Of a stretch of 16,503 nucleotides of DNA, positions 5,574-11,152 are shown piece by piece. The stretch is from UBA12078 sp964556955. GTDB lineage: Bacteria; Patescibacteriota; Dojkabacteria; SC72. Numbering within the stretch: the first letter of the stretch is position 1; every line of letters starts with the position of its first letter. The translations under genes were made by a program, and so were the position numbers. The DNA lies in the NCBI GenBank assembly GCA_964556955.1, contig CAZKXP010000013.1, forward strand, positions 1-16,503, read 5' to 3'. The notes beneath the pieces are model-generated. The model was not told the origin of the DNA and made no database searches. It was given only the letters and a program-made list of their open reading frames with translations.

Positions 5574-5602
5574 ATTATATTGGAAAATAGGGGAGAGGTC
5601 AA
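5574..5602 (-). promoter_or_regulatory. Promoter of the rpmG-rplA operon
   Basis: On the minus strand: -35 TTGACC (5597-5602), 17-bp spacer starting TCTCCCC, -10 TATAAT (5574-5579). It is near consensus and resembles the rplJ promoter in hexamers, spacing and C-rich spacer. Confidence 0.9.
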
Positions 5603-5625
5603 ATGGTTTATGATATACTTTAGGA

Positions 5626-5631
5626 TATAAT
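5626..5631 (+). promoter_or_regulatory. -10 element of the Tat lipoprotein gene
   Basis: TATAAT lies 20 bases before the ATG at 5652. No good -35 sequence is seen at 16-18 bp. It is divergent from the rpmG promoter, with the two cores less than 30 bp apart. Confidence 0.5.
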
Positions 5632-5651
5632 TTGTGTATATATATCGAAGC

Positions 5652-6416
5652 ATGGAAGGTGACCCAATTTCTAGAAGAAGTTTTTTAAAAGGTGCCGGGG
5701 TTTTGGCTACAGCGGGAGTTTTATCTGCATGTTCTCCTAATCTTCCAGAGGCTATGTTAACTCCTGAGGTAGAGAATATTGAGAAAAAGAAGATTTTAAC
5801 AAATATTCAACCGGTTGTTGTTTCTGTACCTCAAGAAAGCTTGGGGGCTATCGATCCGAGAGATCCTGGTAGAAATTATCCTCGCGCAATTAAAGAGGGA
5901 GGTATACTAAATGTTGGCGGAGCGGTTTTGAGAATGACTTACAAAGGAGGTGTTTTTGCGGATACGGATGTAACTTTCTTACATCAACCACAAGATGGGG
6001 AGAGATTAGGTGTTGGAGATATCCTCCCGAGTATGTATATTTTTACACAAGGGGAGGAGAAAAATGTTGTTACATTGCATAATCTCGTGATGCCATTGCA
6101 AGGGATGAAGAGTAGAGAGGTAAACTTAGAACAGAATTCCACCTATTGTCTTCTACCTATTGTAACTGTTGGAGTAAGTACGGATATTAAGGATTATGGA
6201 AATACTGTGCCGAGAGGGTTTGGTATTAACAGTGATAATATGCTAGGTTCTGATAGCGGTTATTTGTCATGGGCATTATTACAGACGGCAAAAGAAAAGA
6301 ATGAAGATGGTACATGGGGAGTGCAGATGATGGGCATTGTGGAAAATACTAGTAATAGGGGGATATTTCTTAACGATGAGTATCCTGATATGTCAAAGTA
6401 TGATATCGGAGAGTAA
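5652..6416 (+). CDS. Twin-arginine signal lipoprotein of unknown function
   Basis: The 254-residue product starts with a Tat signal, SRRSFLK (residues 7-13), then a hydrophobic segment and the lipobox LSAC with Cys 27. It should be exported folded and lipid-anchored outside the membrane. The mature part matches no family I know: a linker (28-60), then a beta-rich domain with DPRDPGRNYPRAIKEGG near 69-85, many Gly and Asp, and no obvious cofactor motif. I chose ATG 5652 because the GTG at 5634 lies only 2 bases past the -10 element. The stop codon abuts the 3' end of the opposite-strand tRNA-Thr with no spacer. Tat transport in this organism would need tatA/tatC elsewhere. Confidence 0.8.
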   Translation: MEGDPISRRSFLKGAGVLATAGVLSACSPNLPEAMLTPEVENIEKKKILTNIQPVVVSVPQESLGAIDPRDPGRNYPRAIKEGGILNVGGAVLRMTYKGGVFADTDVTFLHQPQDGERLGVGDILPSMYIFTQGEEKNVVTLHNLVMPLQGMKSREVNLEQNSTYCLLPIVTVGVSTDIKDYGNTVPRGFGINSDNMLGSDSGYLSWALLQTAKEKNEDGTWGVQMMGIVENTSNRGIFLNDEYPDMSKYDIGE

Positions 6417-6493
6417 TGGAGCTGAATCTGAGAGTCGAACTCAGGACCTCATTCTTACCAAGAATGTGCTCTAACCGTCTGAGCTAATTCAGC
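6417..6493 (-). tRNA. trnT: tRNA-Thr (anticodon GGU)
   Basis: Acceptor GCTGAAT/ATTCAGC, D stem GCTC/GAGC, anticodon stem CATTC/GAATG with loop TTGGTAA, normal T loop TTCGACT, discriminator T and encoded CCA. A -10 TATAAT (6505-6510) lies 11 bases before its 5' end, with a weak TTAATA 18 bp further upstream. Confidence 0.96.
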
Positions 6494-6504
6494 GTATTGG
6501 GATG

Positions 6505-6534
6505 ATTATACTACATAGAGTAGAAAAATATTAA
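6505..6534 (-). promoter_or_regulatory. Promoter of tRNA-Thr(GGU)
   Basis: The -10 is a perfect TATAAT on the minus strand (6505-6510). The best -35, TTAATA (6529-6534), is poor. Spacing is 18 bp. Confidence 0.5.
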
Positions 6535-6540
6535 ATATGT

Positions 6541-6570
6541 TTGCATTGAACACTTACACTAATATATAAT
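6541..6570 (+). promoter_or_regulatory. Promoter of a candidate small RNA
   Basis: TTGCAT (6541-6546), 18-bp spacer, TATAAT (6565-6570). There is no plus-strand gene downstream, only a strong terminator about 20 bases on. Confidence 0.55.
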
Positions 6571-6576
6571 TAAGTA

Positions 6577-6628
6577 CTAAACCGTGGGGAGAACGTCCTC
6601 GGATATGGGGGTGTTCTCTCTATTTTTT
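6577..6628 (+). ncRNA. Candidate ~50-nt small RNA ending in a terminator
   Basis: The segment between the promoter at 6541-6570 and the T-run at 6623-6628 would give an RNA of about 50 bases. Almost all of it is one hairpin: 6587-6600 pair with 6607-6620 (stem with several G-T pairs, hexaloop GGATAT). It has no reading frame of note. It is convergent with, and overlaps by 9 bases, the end of the NYN gene on the other strand. It could instead be only a distant terminator for the Tat lipoprotein gene. Confidence 0.4.
6587..6628 (+). terminator. Strong rho-independent terminator
   Basis: Fourteen paired positions (6587-6600 with 6607-6620, including G-T pairs) around a 6-base loop are followed by TATTTTTT. 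The plus-strand orientation is clear because no T-run exists on the other side. Confidence 0.8.
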
Positions 6629-7228
6629 CTCAATCAACTCTCTTATTTCTGGGAAATTTCTGTATTGATTATGGTAATTTTTCTTGATGTTGAATGCTGT
6701 ATTTGAAGCATTTGCTAAAACAAAGAAATCTTTCCCTCTCTTTTCAAAATACTCTAGTATTACTTCAAAATCACCGTCTCCAGATAGTAGCACAAATCGA
6801 TCAAATAGACTTTCGTACCTCATTATATCGAGTGTCAAATCGACATCGCAGTTAGCCTTTATCTTTGAAGAACCATCAGAGCAAGATAAATGCTTGATGG
6901 GCTTAAGCCTAAGAATATATCCAAAGCTTTTAAGCTTCATGTAGAATTTTGCTTTTTTGTAACTTTTATCTTTAAAACCCCATCTTTCGAAGTATTGTAG
7001 TATTCTCCTTACATTAAAATCCTCTAGGAGACTCTGCTTTTTATCATAATTGTGGATTTCAATACCACCGTAATAGAAGGCCTTGGAGACATTATATTTC
7101 TGTTGTAGATATAATATAAGTTTCTGGTAATCTACCTTCCATCCGAGCTTCTTAATACCTCCGTAAAAAAGATTTGAGGCATCAATGAAACAGTAGGTTA
7201 TGAGTTTTTTTCTAATTCTTGAAGGCAT
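6620..7228 (-). CDS. NYN-domain (LabA/DUF88-type) putative ribonuclease
   Basis: NYN domains are PIN-like metal-dependent RNases; some act in tRNA or mRNA turnover. The 202-residue product shows the expected acidic sites: YCFIDASNLF near residue 15, CDVDLTLDIM near 133, and LLSGDGDFEVILEYF near 149. I start it at ATG 7228 (MPSRIRKK); a frame reading further back to 7354 would translate the tRNA-Tyr gene. It follows tRNA-Thr(UGU) and tRNA-Tyr on the same strand with no other promoter seen, so the three probably share a transcript. The substrate is unknown. Its last codons overlap the plus-strand terminator. Confidence 0.85.
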   Translation of the reverse strand: MPSRIRKKLITYCFIDASNLFYGGIKKLGWKVDYQKLILYLQQKYNVSKAFYYGGIEIHNYDKKQSLLEDFNVRRILQYFERWGFKDKSYKKAKFYMKLKSFGYILRLKPIKHLSCSDGSSKIKANCDVDLTLDIMRYESLFDRFVLLSGDGDFEVILEYFEKRGKDFFVLANASNTAFNIKKNYHNQYRNFPEIRELIEKK

Positions 7229-7269
7229 ATCTTTAGGATAGCACTCAAAAATTAAAAAATGATGAAATA

Positions 7270-7352
7270 TGCAGAGGACAGGATTTGAACCTGTGTAGTC
7301 CGAAGACGTTGGATTTACAGTCCAATGCGATTGACCGCTCCGCCACCTCTGC
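7270..7352 (-). tRNA. trnY: tRNA-Tyr (anticodon GUA)
   Basis: Acceptor GCAGAGG/CCTCTGC, anticodon stem TTGGA/TCCAA with loop CTGTAAA, a long class II variable arm (GTCTTCGGACT region), T loop TTCAAAT and discriminator A. The 3' CCA is not encoded (TAT follows), unlike the other three tRNAs here, so it depends on CCA-adding enzyme. Confidence 0.96.
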
Positions 7353-7356
7353 ACAA

Positions 7357-7433
7357 TGGAGCCGAAGGAGAGATTCGGACTCTCGACCTACTGTTTACAA
7401 AACAGTTGCTCTGACCAACTGAGCTACTTCGGC
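7357..7433 (-). tRNA. trnT: tRNA-Thr (anticodon UGU) with C55
   Basis: Acceptor GCCGAAG/CTTCGGC, D stem GCTC/GAGC, anticodon stem ACTGT/ACAGT with loop TTTGTAA, T stem GAGAG/CTCTC, discriminator T and encoded CCA. The T loop reads TCCGAAT, so position 55 is C rather than the near-universal U. All other pairs are intact, so it does not look like a decayed gene. Confidence 0.94.
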
Positions 7434-7443
7434 TTACCGTGTA

Positions 7444-7472
7444 AGTATATTATGGATGAAAAAAATATACAA
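7444..7472 (-). promoter_or_regulatory. Promoter of tRNA-Thr(UGU)-tRNA-Tyr-NYN operon
   Basis: On the minus strand TTGTAT (7467-7472), 17-bp spacer, TATACT (7444-7449). Transcription would start about 4 bases before the tRNA-Thr 5' end. Confidence 0.7.
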
Positions 7473-7537
7473 CTATGTGTATTTTAAAAAGGGGAGAGAG
7501 AAAGAAGAAACAAAAACCAAAGGAAAGGACAGCTTTC

Positions 7538-7690
7538 AAAAAAAGAACAAAGAGCTGCTCTAGCAGGGTAGGATTATAGAGCCCTGTTTTACAGGTGGGT
7601 CTCCTACACCTAACTCCACGGAGATAGATGATATGGAATCCCAAATTAAAGGTATAGAGCTATAATTCCTCTAACATCTCCTACTAGAGC
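7538..7690 (-). ncRNA. Structured non-coding RNA, 6S-like candidate
   Basis: A promoter at 7697-7725 would start transcription near 7690, and a run of seven T at 7538-7544 would end it, giving about 150 bases. The ends pair: TGCTCTAGTAGG at the 5' end with CCTGCTAGAGCA (12 bp, one G-T). A second long-range stem joins GGAATTATAG and CTATAATCC (one bulged A), and inner hairpins include CCTG-TAAAA-CAGG. A long closed rod with internal bubbles, own promoter and this size fits 6S RNA, which mimics open promoter DNA and binds RNA polymerase. The SRP, RNase P and tmRNA signatures are absent. The identity is inference; the structure is what the sequence shows. It fills most of a 317-bp gap between genes. 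Confidence 0.45.
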
Positions 7691-7696
7691 ATCTAT

Positions 7697-7725
7697 ATTT
7701 TAGGGTGCAAAAACATAGTATGCAA
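7697..7725 (-). promoter_or_regulatory. Promoter of the structured RNA
   Basis: On the minus strand TTGCAT (7720-7725), 17-bp spacer, TAAAAT (7697-7702). It begins 26 bases after the end of the M50 protease gene, on the same strand. Confidence 0.6.
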
Positions 7726-7750
7726 ATAAAAACGAGCCTGTAAGAAAAAT

Positions 7751-8371
7751 TTATGAGAAGCCCAATAAACTAAGGATTTTTGATAATGCCGTGTATAAAA
7801 AGGTAGAAGTCCAGGCCGATAGAGGGGAGATCGGTAATATAAATAGTAATATTATAAAGATACTGAATTTCTCCATCTGCTCCCAATAATACCTTATCTT
7901 CTTATGTAACAATGCTCTCACTATCTTATGCCCATCAAGCGGTGGAATAGGCAAGAGATTAAATACAGCAAGGGATATATTTATCATCACAAAAACAAAC
8001 AATATCATATACAATATCCCACTAGGATTAATTATCCAGTTAAGTAGACCCCCAAGAAGGGCTAAAATCATATTTGAAACTGGCCCCGCCAAAGCGGTAA
8101 GTGCAGTACCAAGCTCTCGCTTCTCAAAATTATATTCATTTATCGGTACTGGTTTACTCCATCCGAATCTGAAAAGAATCATTGAAATAGCACCAACAGG
8201 GTCGATATGTTTAAGAGGGTTTAATGTGAGCCTACCAGCAGCCTTAGCAGTAGGATCGCCAAGTTTAAAAGCTGCCCAGCCATGGGCATATTCGTGTATT
8301 GTCGAGGCTACAAGTATAGTAGGAACCGCAAATAGGATCCAATAGATTGTTTCTGAATTCAATGTAAACAT
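7751..8371 (-). CDS. M50 family (site-2 protease type) membrane metallopeptidase
   Basis: Intramembrane zinc protease, 206 residues. The HEYAH motif (residues 26-30, HExxH) supplies two zinc ligands and the catalytic Glu; NLLPIPPLDG (about 138-147) supplies the third ligand Asp and matches the family N-x-x-P-x-P-x-x-D-G motif. About five hydrophobic segments are visible, at roughly 8-30, 87-110, 115-138 and 168-200. No PDZ domain is present, so this is the short, soil-type group rather than RseP. Substrate unknown. The -10 TATAAT lies only 5 bases before the ATG, which suggests a leaderless mRNA. It is divergent from rpmB. Confidence 0.92.
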   Translation of the reverse strand: MFTLNSETIYWILFAVPTILVASTIHEYAHGWAAFKLGDPTAKAAGRLTLNPLKHIDPVGAISMILFRFGWSKPVPINEYNFEKRELGTALTALAGPVSNMILALLGGLLNWIINPSGILYMILFVFVMINISLAVFNLLPIPPLDGHKIVRALLHKKIRYYWEQMEKFSIFIILLFILPISPLSAWTSTFLYTALSKILSLLGFS

Positions 8372-8376
8372 AGAAT

Positions 8377-8382
8377 ATTATA
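8377..8382 (-). promoter_or_regulatory. -10 element of the M50 protease gene
   Basis: TATAAT on the minus strand with 5 bases (8372-8376) before the start codon. No strong -35 is seen at 17 bp. Confidence 0.5.
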
Positions 8383-8402
8383 CAATATACATCACAAAAT
8401 CT

Positions 8403-8432
8403 TTGACAATAAAATATAATTTAGTTTATAAT
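8403..8432 (+). promoter_or_regulatory. Promoter of rpmB
   Basis: Consensus -35 TTGACA (8403-8408), 18-bp spacer, consensus -10 TATAAT (8427-8432). The ATG follows 9 bases after the -10, leaving a leader of only about 0-4 bases. Confidence 0.85.
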
Positions 8433-8441
8433 ACCTCCGTC

Positions 8442-8654
8442 ATGTCAAAAGAATGTTTTATTTGTTCAAAATCTACAATAGCAGGTCGAAGCATCCAACA
8501 CAAACACTCTGTGGGTTGGAGATACAAAGCACAAAGAACCGTAAGGCAATTCAAGCCTAACCTTCGAAATGTAGATTTGGAAATCGATGGTGTAGTAAAA
8601 AATGTTTCTGTGTGCATGAAATGCTACAAGAAGCTCAAAAAAACTGCGGAATAA
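8442..8654 (+). CDS. rpmB: Ribosomal protein bL28 (L28), zinc-ribbon form
   Basis: A 70-residue large-subunit protein. It opens with MSKECFICSKSTIAGRSIQHKHSV, continues with the family stretch RTVRQFKPNLRNV (about 31-43) and ends with VSVCMKCYKKLKK. The pairs CFIC (5-8) and CMKC (58-61) make it the zinc-binding form. I start at ATG 8442; a TTG start at 8403 would use the -35 hexamer as codon. It stands alone with its own promoter and no visible terminator. Confidence 0.95.
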   Translation: MSKECFICSKSTIAGRSIQHKHSVGWRYKAQRTVRQFKPNLRNVDLEIDGVVKNVSVCMKCYKKLKKTAE

Positions 8655-8745
8655 ATGACGCTTCGCATCTTCCTTAGGCCTTGCCACAACAACCACTATA
8701 TGGGTATTTAATCGTTTTTTAACTTTTCTCTAGGCTTGGTAAATG

Positions 8746-8754
8746 TGATAGAAT
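8746..8754 (+). promoter_or_regulatory. Extended -10 promoter of the mreB operon
   Basis: TGA-TAGAAT (8746-8754) forms an extended -10, which can work without a good -35; none is seen. Only 6 bases separate it from the mreB ATG. Confidence 0.6.
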
Positions 8755-8760
8755 CAGTAT

Positions 8761-9816
8761 ATGAAACTGTTTAACTCTTTTTGGGAACTTTTAACTTACG
8801 ATCTAGGTATAGACCTTGGTACTGCCAATACGATGGTATATATGAGAAATCATGGTATTGTCGTATCAGAACCTTCCGTGGTCGCCATAGATAAGCGTAC
8901 TAAGACAGTACTTGCAGTAGGCAAGGAAGCTAGGCAGATGATCGGGAGAACTCCTGCCAATATCGCTGCGGTACGACCTCTTAAAGATGGTGTCATATCC
9001 GACTTTGATACCACGCAAGCGATGATTCACCATTTCATACATCGAGCACATTCATACTTTGGAAATTCATTTAAGCTCCCTCGACCTAGGGTTATCATAG
9101 GGGTCCCATCATCCGTAACAGAAGTAGAAAGGCAGGCCGTAATAGATGCAGCCAAGACCGCAGGGGCAAGGGAAGTCTTCATAGTTGAAGAATCCATGGC
9201 AGCAGCAATAGGTGCTGGATTACCAGTAGAAGATGCCTCTGGAAGTATGATCGTAGATGTAGGTGGTGGTACCTCAGACATAGCTGTATTCTCCCTTGGG
9301 GACATAGTAGTAGACAACACTGTACGAATTGCTGGTGACGAGATGGATCAAGATGTCGTTAACTATGTAAGAGAAAAGTACAATGTACTAATAGGGGAGC
9401 GTAGTGCAGAAGACGTTAAAATAGCGATAGGATCAGCGATACCTTTGAAGAAAGAGGTAAAAATGGATATTCAAGGAAGAGATCTTTTAACGGGTTTACC
9501 AAAGACGGTTGAGTTAAGTAGCGTAGAAGTTAGGGAGGCAATCATGATATCAATATCTCAAATTACAGAAGCTGTGAAAGACGCAATCGAAGATACTCCC
9601 CCAGAATTGTTGAAAGATCTTCTAACATCAGGATTACATTTAACAGGTGGTGGTGCTCTAATCCGTGGTTTGGATTCCTTCTGGACGAAAGAATTAAACC
9701 TGCCTGTGAAGGTAGTTGATGACCCTCTTTATGCTGTAGCTCGAGGTACAGCCGCGATGCTTGACCACATAGAGCTACTTGAAAGAGTACAAAGATCATG
9801 GGATGAATTAGTCTAA
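8761..9816 (+). CDS. mreB: Rod-shape actin homologue MreB
   Basis: Bacterial actin that polymerises in ATP-bound filaments under the membrane and guides lateral wall synthesis. The 351 residues show phosphate 1 (DLGIDLGTANTMVY, about 14-27), connect and phosphate 2 (IVDVGGGTSDIAVFSLG, about 164-180), the EESMAAAIGAGLPV region (about 142-155) and the adenosine motif HLTGGGALIRGLD (about 296-308). An N-terminal amphipathic MKLFNSFWELL fits membrane contact. Length is usual. It heads the run mreB-mreC-mreD-PBP2. Confidence 0.98.
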   Translation: MKLFNSFWELLTYDLGIDLGTANTMVYMRNHGIVVSEPSVVAIDKRTKTVLAVGKEARQMIGRTPANIAAVRPLKDGVISDFDTTQAMIHHFIHRAHSYFGNSFKLPRPRVIIGVPSSVTEVERQAVIDAAKTAGAREVFIVEESMAAAIGAGLPVEDASGSMIVDVGGGTSDIAVFSLGDIVVDNTVRIAGDEMDQDVVNYVREKYNVLIGERSAEDVKIAIGSAIPLKKEVKMDIQGRDLLTGLPKTVELSSVEVREAIMISISQITEAVKDAIEDTPPELLKDLLTSGLHLTGGGALIRGLDSFWTKELNLPVKVVDDPLYAVARGTAAMLDHIELLERVQRSWDELV

Positions 9817-9820
9817 TACT

Positions 9821-10636
9821 ATGAAAGTTCAAAAAGAGGAGAAAACCGAAAGGTATGAATTTGCGATATATATAGCTGCAATAATTGCGGTAGTATCGCT
9901 TTTGCTGGATGGCTTGCTGGGGATGCAAGGCCTTCGGAATATCATCTCTTTTGTATCTCAGCCGGCGACATATCATGCAAATAATGCAGGATATGTGGTT
10001 GGAGAATATCTTGAGACCTTTTCTCAATTAGGCAAATTTCGCAACGAATATAATAGTCTGAAAGTACAAATGTATGATATGGAGTCTAAATTTGCCAACT
10101 ATATGATACTCGTTAACGAAAATGAGGCACTCAAGGAGCAAGTCGGACTGGTAAACACGGACTCAGTGTATATTATGGCGGGAGTACTCAGGGATGATGC
10201 AATTACTACGATGCTCATAGATAAAGGAGGGGATGATGGTGTACAAGTGGGAAATCCCGTATTGCGAGGTTCTACTTTCTTAGGAATAGTGAGTGAAGTA
10301 GATTCGAAGGGTTCCATGGTAAGGCTACCTACGGATCCTAGCTCTAAATTGGAAGTAGTTGTACTTAAATCTGGTGATAATGCTAGTACCAAGATCTTAA
10401 GTAAAGGTATTGCTAGTGGTTCTGCAGAGGGTATCCTTGTTGAAAATATAGCTATGAATTCGCAGGTGGAGAATGGAGATATCGTCTATGTAAATGATGC
10501 CAAGGTTGGAGGCTTCTGGGCGCTGGGATATATTGTTGGACTTTCTCAAAACCCAGCTAACACATACAAAACCGCTTACATATCTCCAGTATTAGACTAT
10601 GATACTTTAATGAATGTATTTGTAAAAACAGACTAA
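9821..10636 (+). CDS. mreC: Rod-shape-determining protein MreC
   Basis: Membrane-anchored scaffold that activates PBP2 and links the outer wall machinery to MreB. The 271-residue protein has a short cytosolic tail, one transmembrane segment (about 15-34, IYIAAIIAVVSLLLDGLLG), a coiled coil (about 63-110, ending MILVNENEALKEQVGL) and the beta-rich MreC domain with the family signature DKGGDDGVQVGNPVLRGSTFLGIVSEV (about 132-158). It starts 4 bases after mreB stop with no clear ribosome-binding site, so translational coupling is likely. Confidence 0.96.
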   Translation: MKVQKEEKTERYEFAIYIAAIIAVVSLLLDGLLGMQGLRNIISFVSQPATYHANNAGYVVGEYLETFSQLGKFRNEYNSLKVQMYDMESKFANYMILVNENEALKEQVGLVNTDSVYIMAGVLRDDAITTMLIDKGGDDGVQVGNPVLRGSTFLGIVSEVDSKGSMVRLPTDPSSKLEVVVLKSGDNASTKILSKGIASGSAEGILVENIAMNSQVENGDIVYVNDAKVGGFWALGYIVGLSQNPANTYKTAYISPVLDYDTLMNVFVKTD

Positions 10637-10652
10637 ATTAATATATATACAT

Positions 10653-11150
10653 ATGGTGGTTGCTGTCACAATCTTGCTGTCTTTGGTTACAATATTCCTA
10701 GATAGCTTTTTTGTTGCACTTGCAGGATTTAGGATCTTTCCAGTATTAAATTTCATCCTGTATGACAAGATTAAGTGGAAACACCTGCTTCTTTTCTTGG
10801 TATTGGTCTCTTTTGTTTTAGATGTGATATATCACTATGTTTTGGGTACGAACCTCTTTGTATTGGCCATAATCTTGCTCGCGGGAAGAGCCATCTCCCT
10901 GTTTGCGCCATTGGGGTATAACTTGGTTGGGTACATTGTTAAATGCATCTTTTTCTTCTTGTACTATGTTCTCTTGGCTCTAATCCCCTCTCTGATCTCT
11001 CAAGGAGTATGGGGGGAGCTAACGTGGGCTTTAGTAGGAGGGTATCTCCTGAAAAGCTTGTTCTCATTAGGTCTTTGTCTCGTATTCGATATCCTTTGGA
11101 ATCGATTACGTCAGAGGGATGATTCTACGAAGCTGAAACTAAGGAGGTAG
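10653..11150 (+). CDS. mreD: Rod-shape-determining protein MreD
   Basis: Integral membrane partner of MreC and PBP2. The 165 residues are almost all hydrophobic, with about five membrane segments (2-25, 43-65, 67-85, 90-113, 123-145) and a basic C-terminal tail. The sequence is weakly conserved, as usual for MreD; the call rests on topology, length and position between mreC and the PBP2 gene. No ribosome-binding site is evident before the ATG. Confidence 0.88.
   Translation: MVVAVTILLSLVTIFLDSFFVALAGFRIFPVLNFILYDKIKWKHLLLFLVLVSFVLDVIYHYVLGTNLFVLAIILLAGRAISLFAPLGYNLVGYIVKCIFFFLYYVLLALIPSLISQGVWGELTWALVGGYLLKSLFSLGLCLVFDILWNRLRQRDDSTKLKLRR
11141..11148 (+). promoter_or_regulatory. Strong ribosome-binding site of the PBP2 gene
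   Basis: AAGGAGGT overlaps the end of mreD and lies 4 bases before the PBP2 ATG. It is the best Shine-Dalgarno match in the window and fixes that start. Confidence 0.85.
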
Positions 11151-11152
11151 AA

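Noticed and set aside
7229..7354. Longer NYN protein frame with 42 extra residues
   Set aside because: The extension translates most of tRNA-Tyr. ATG 7228 precedes the conserved domain directly.
7434..7750. RNase P RNA, tmRNA or SRP RNA in the gap
   Set aside because: I looked for their conserved core sequences on both strands and found none; the length and end-pairing fit a 6S-like RNA better.
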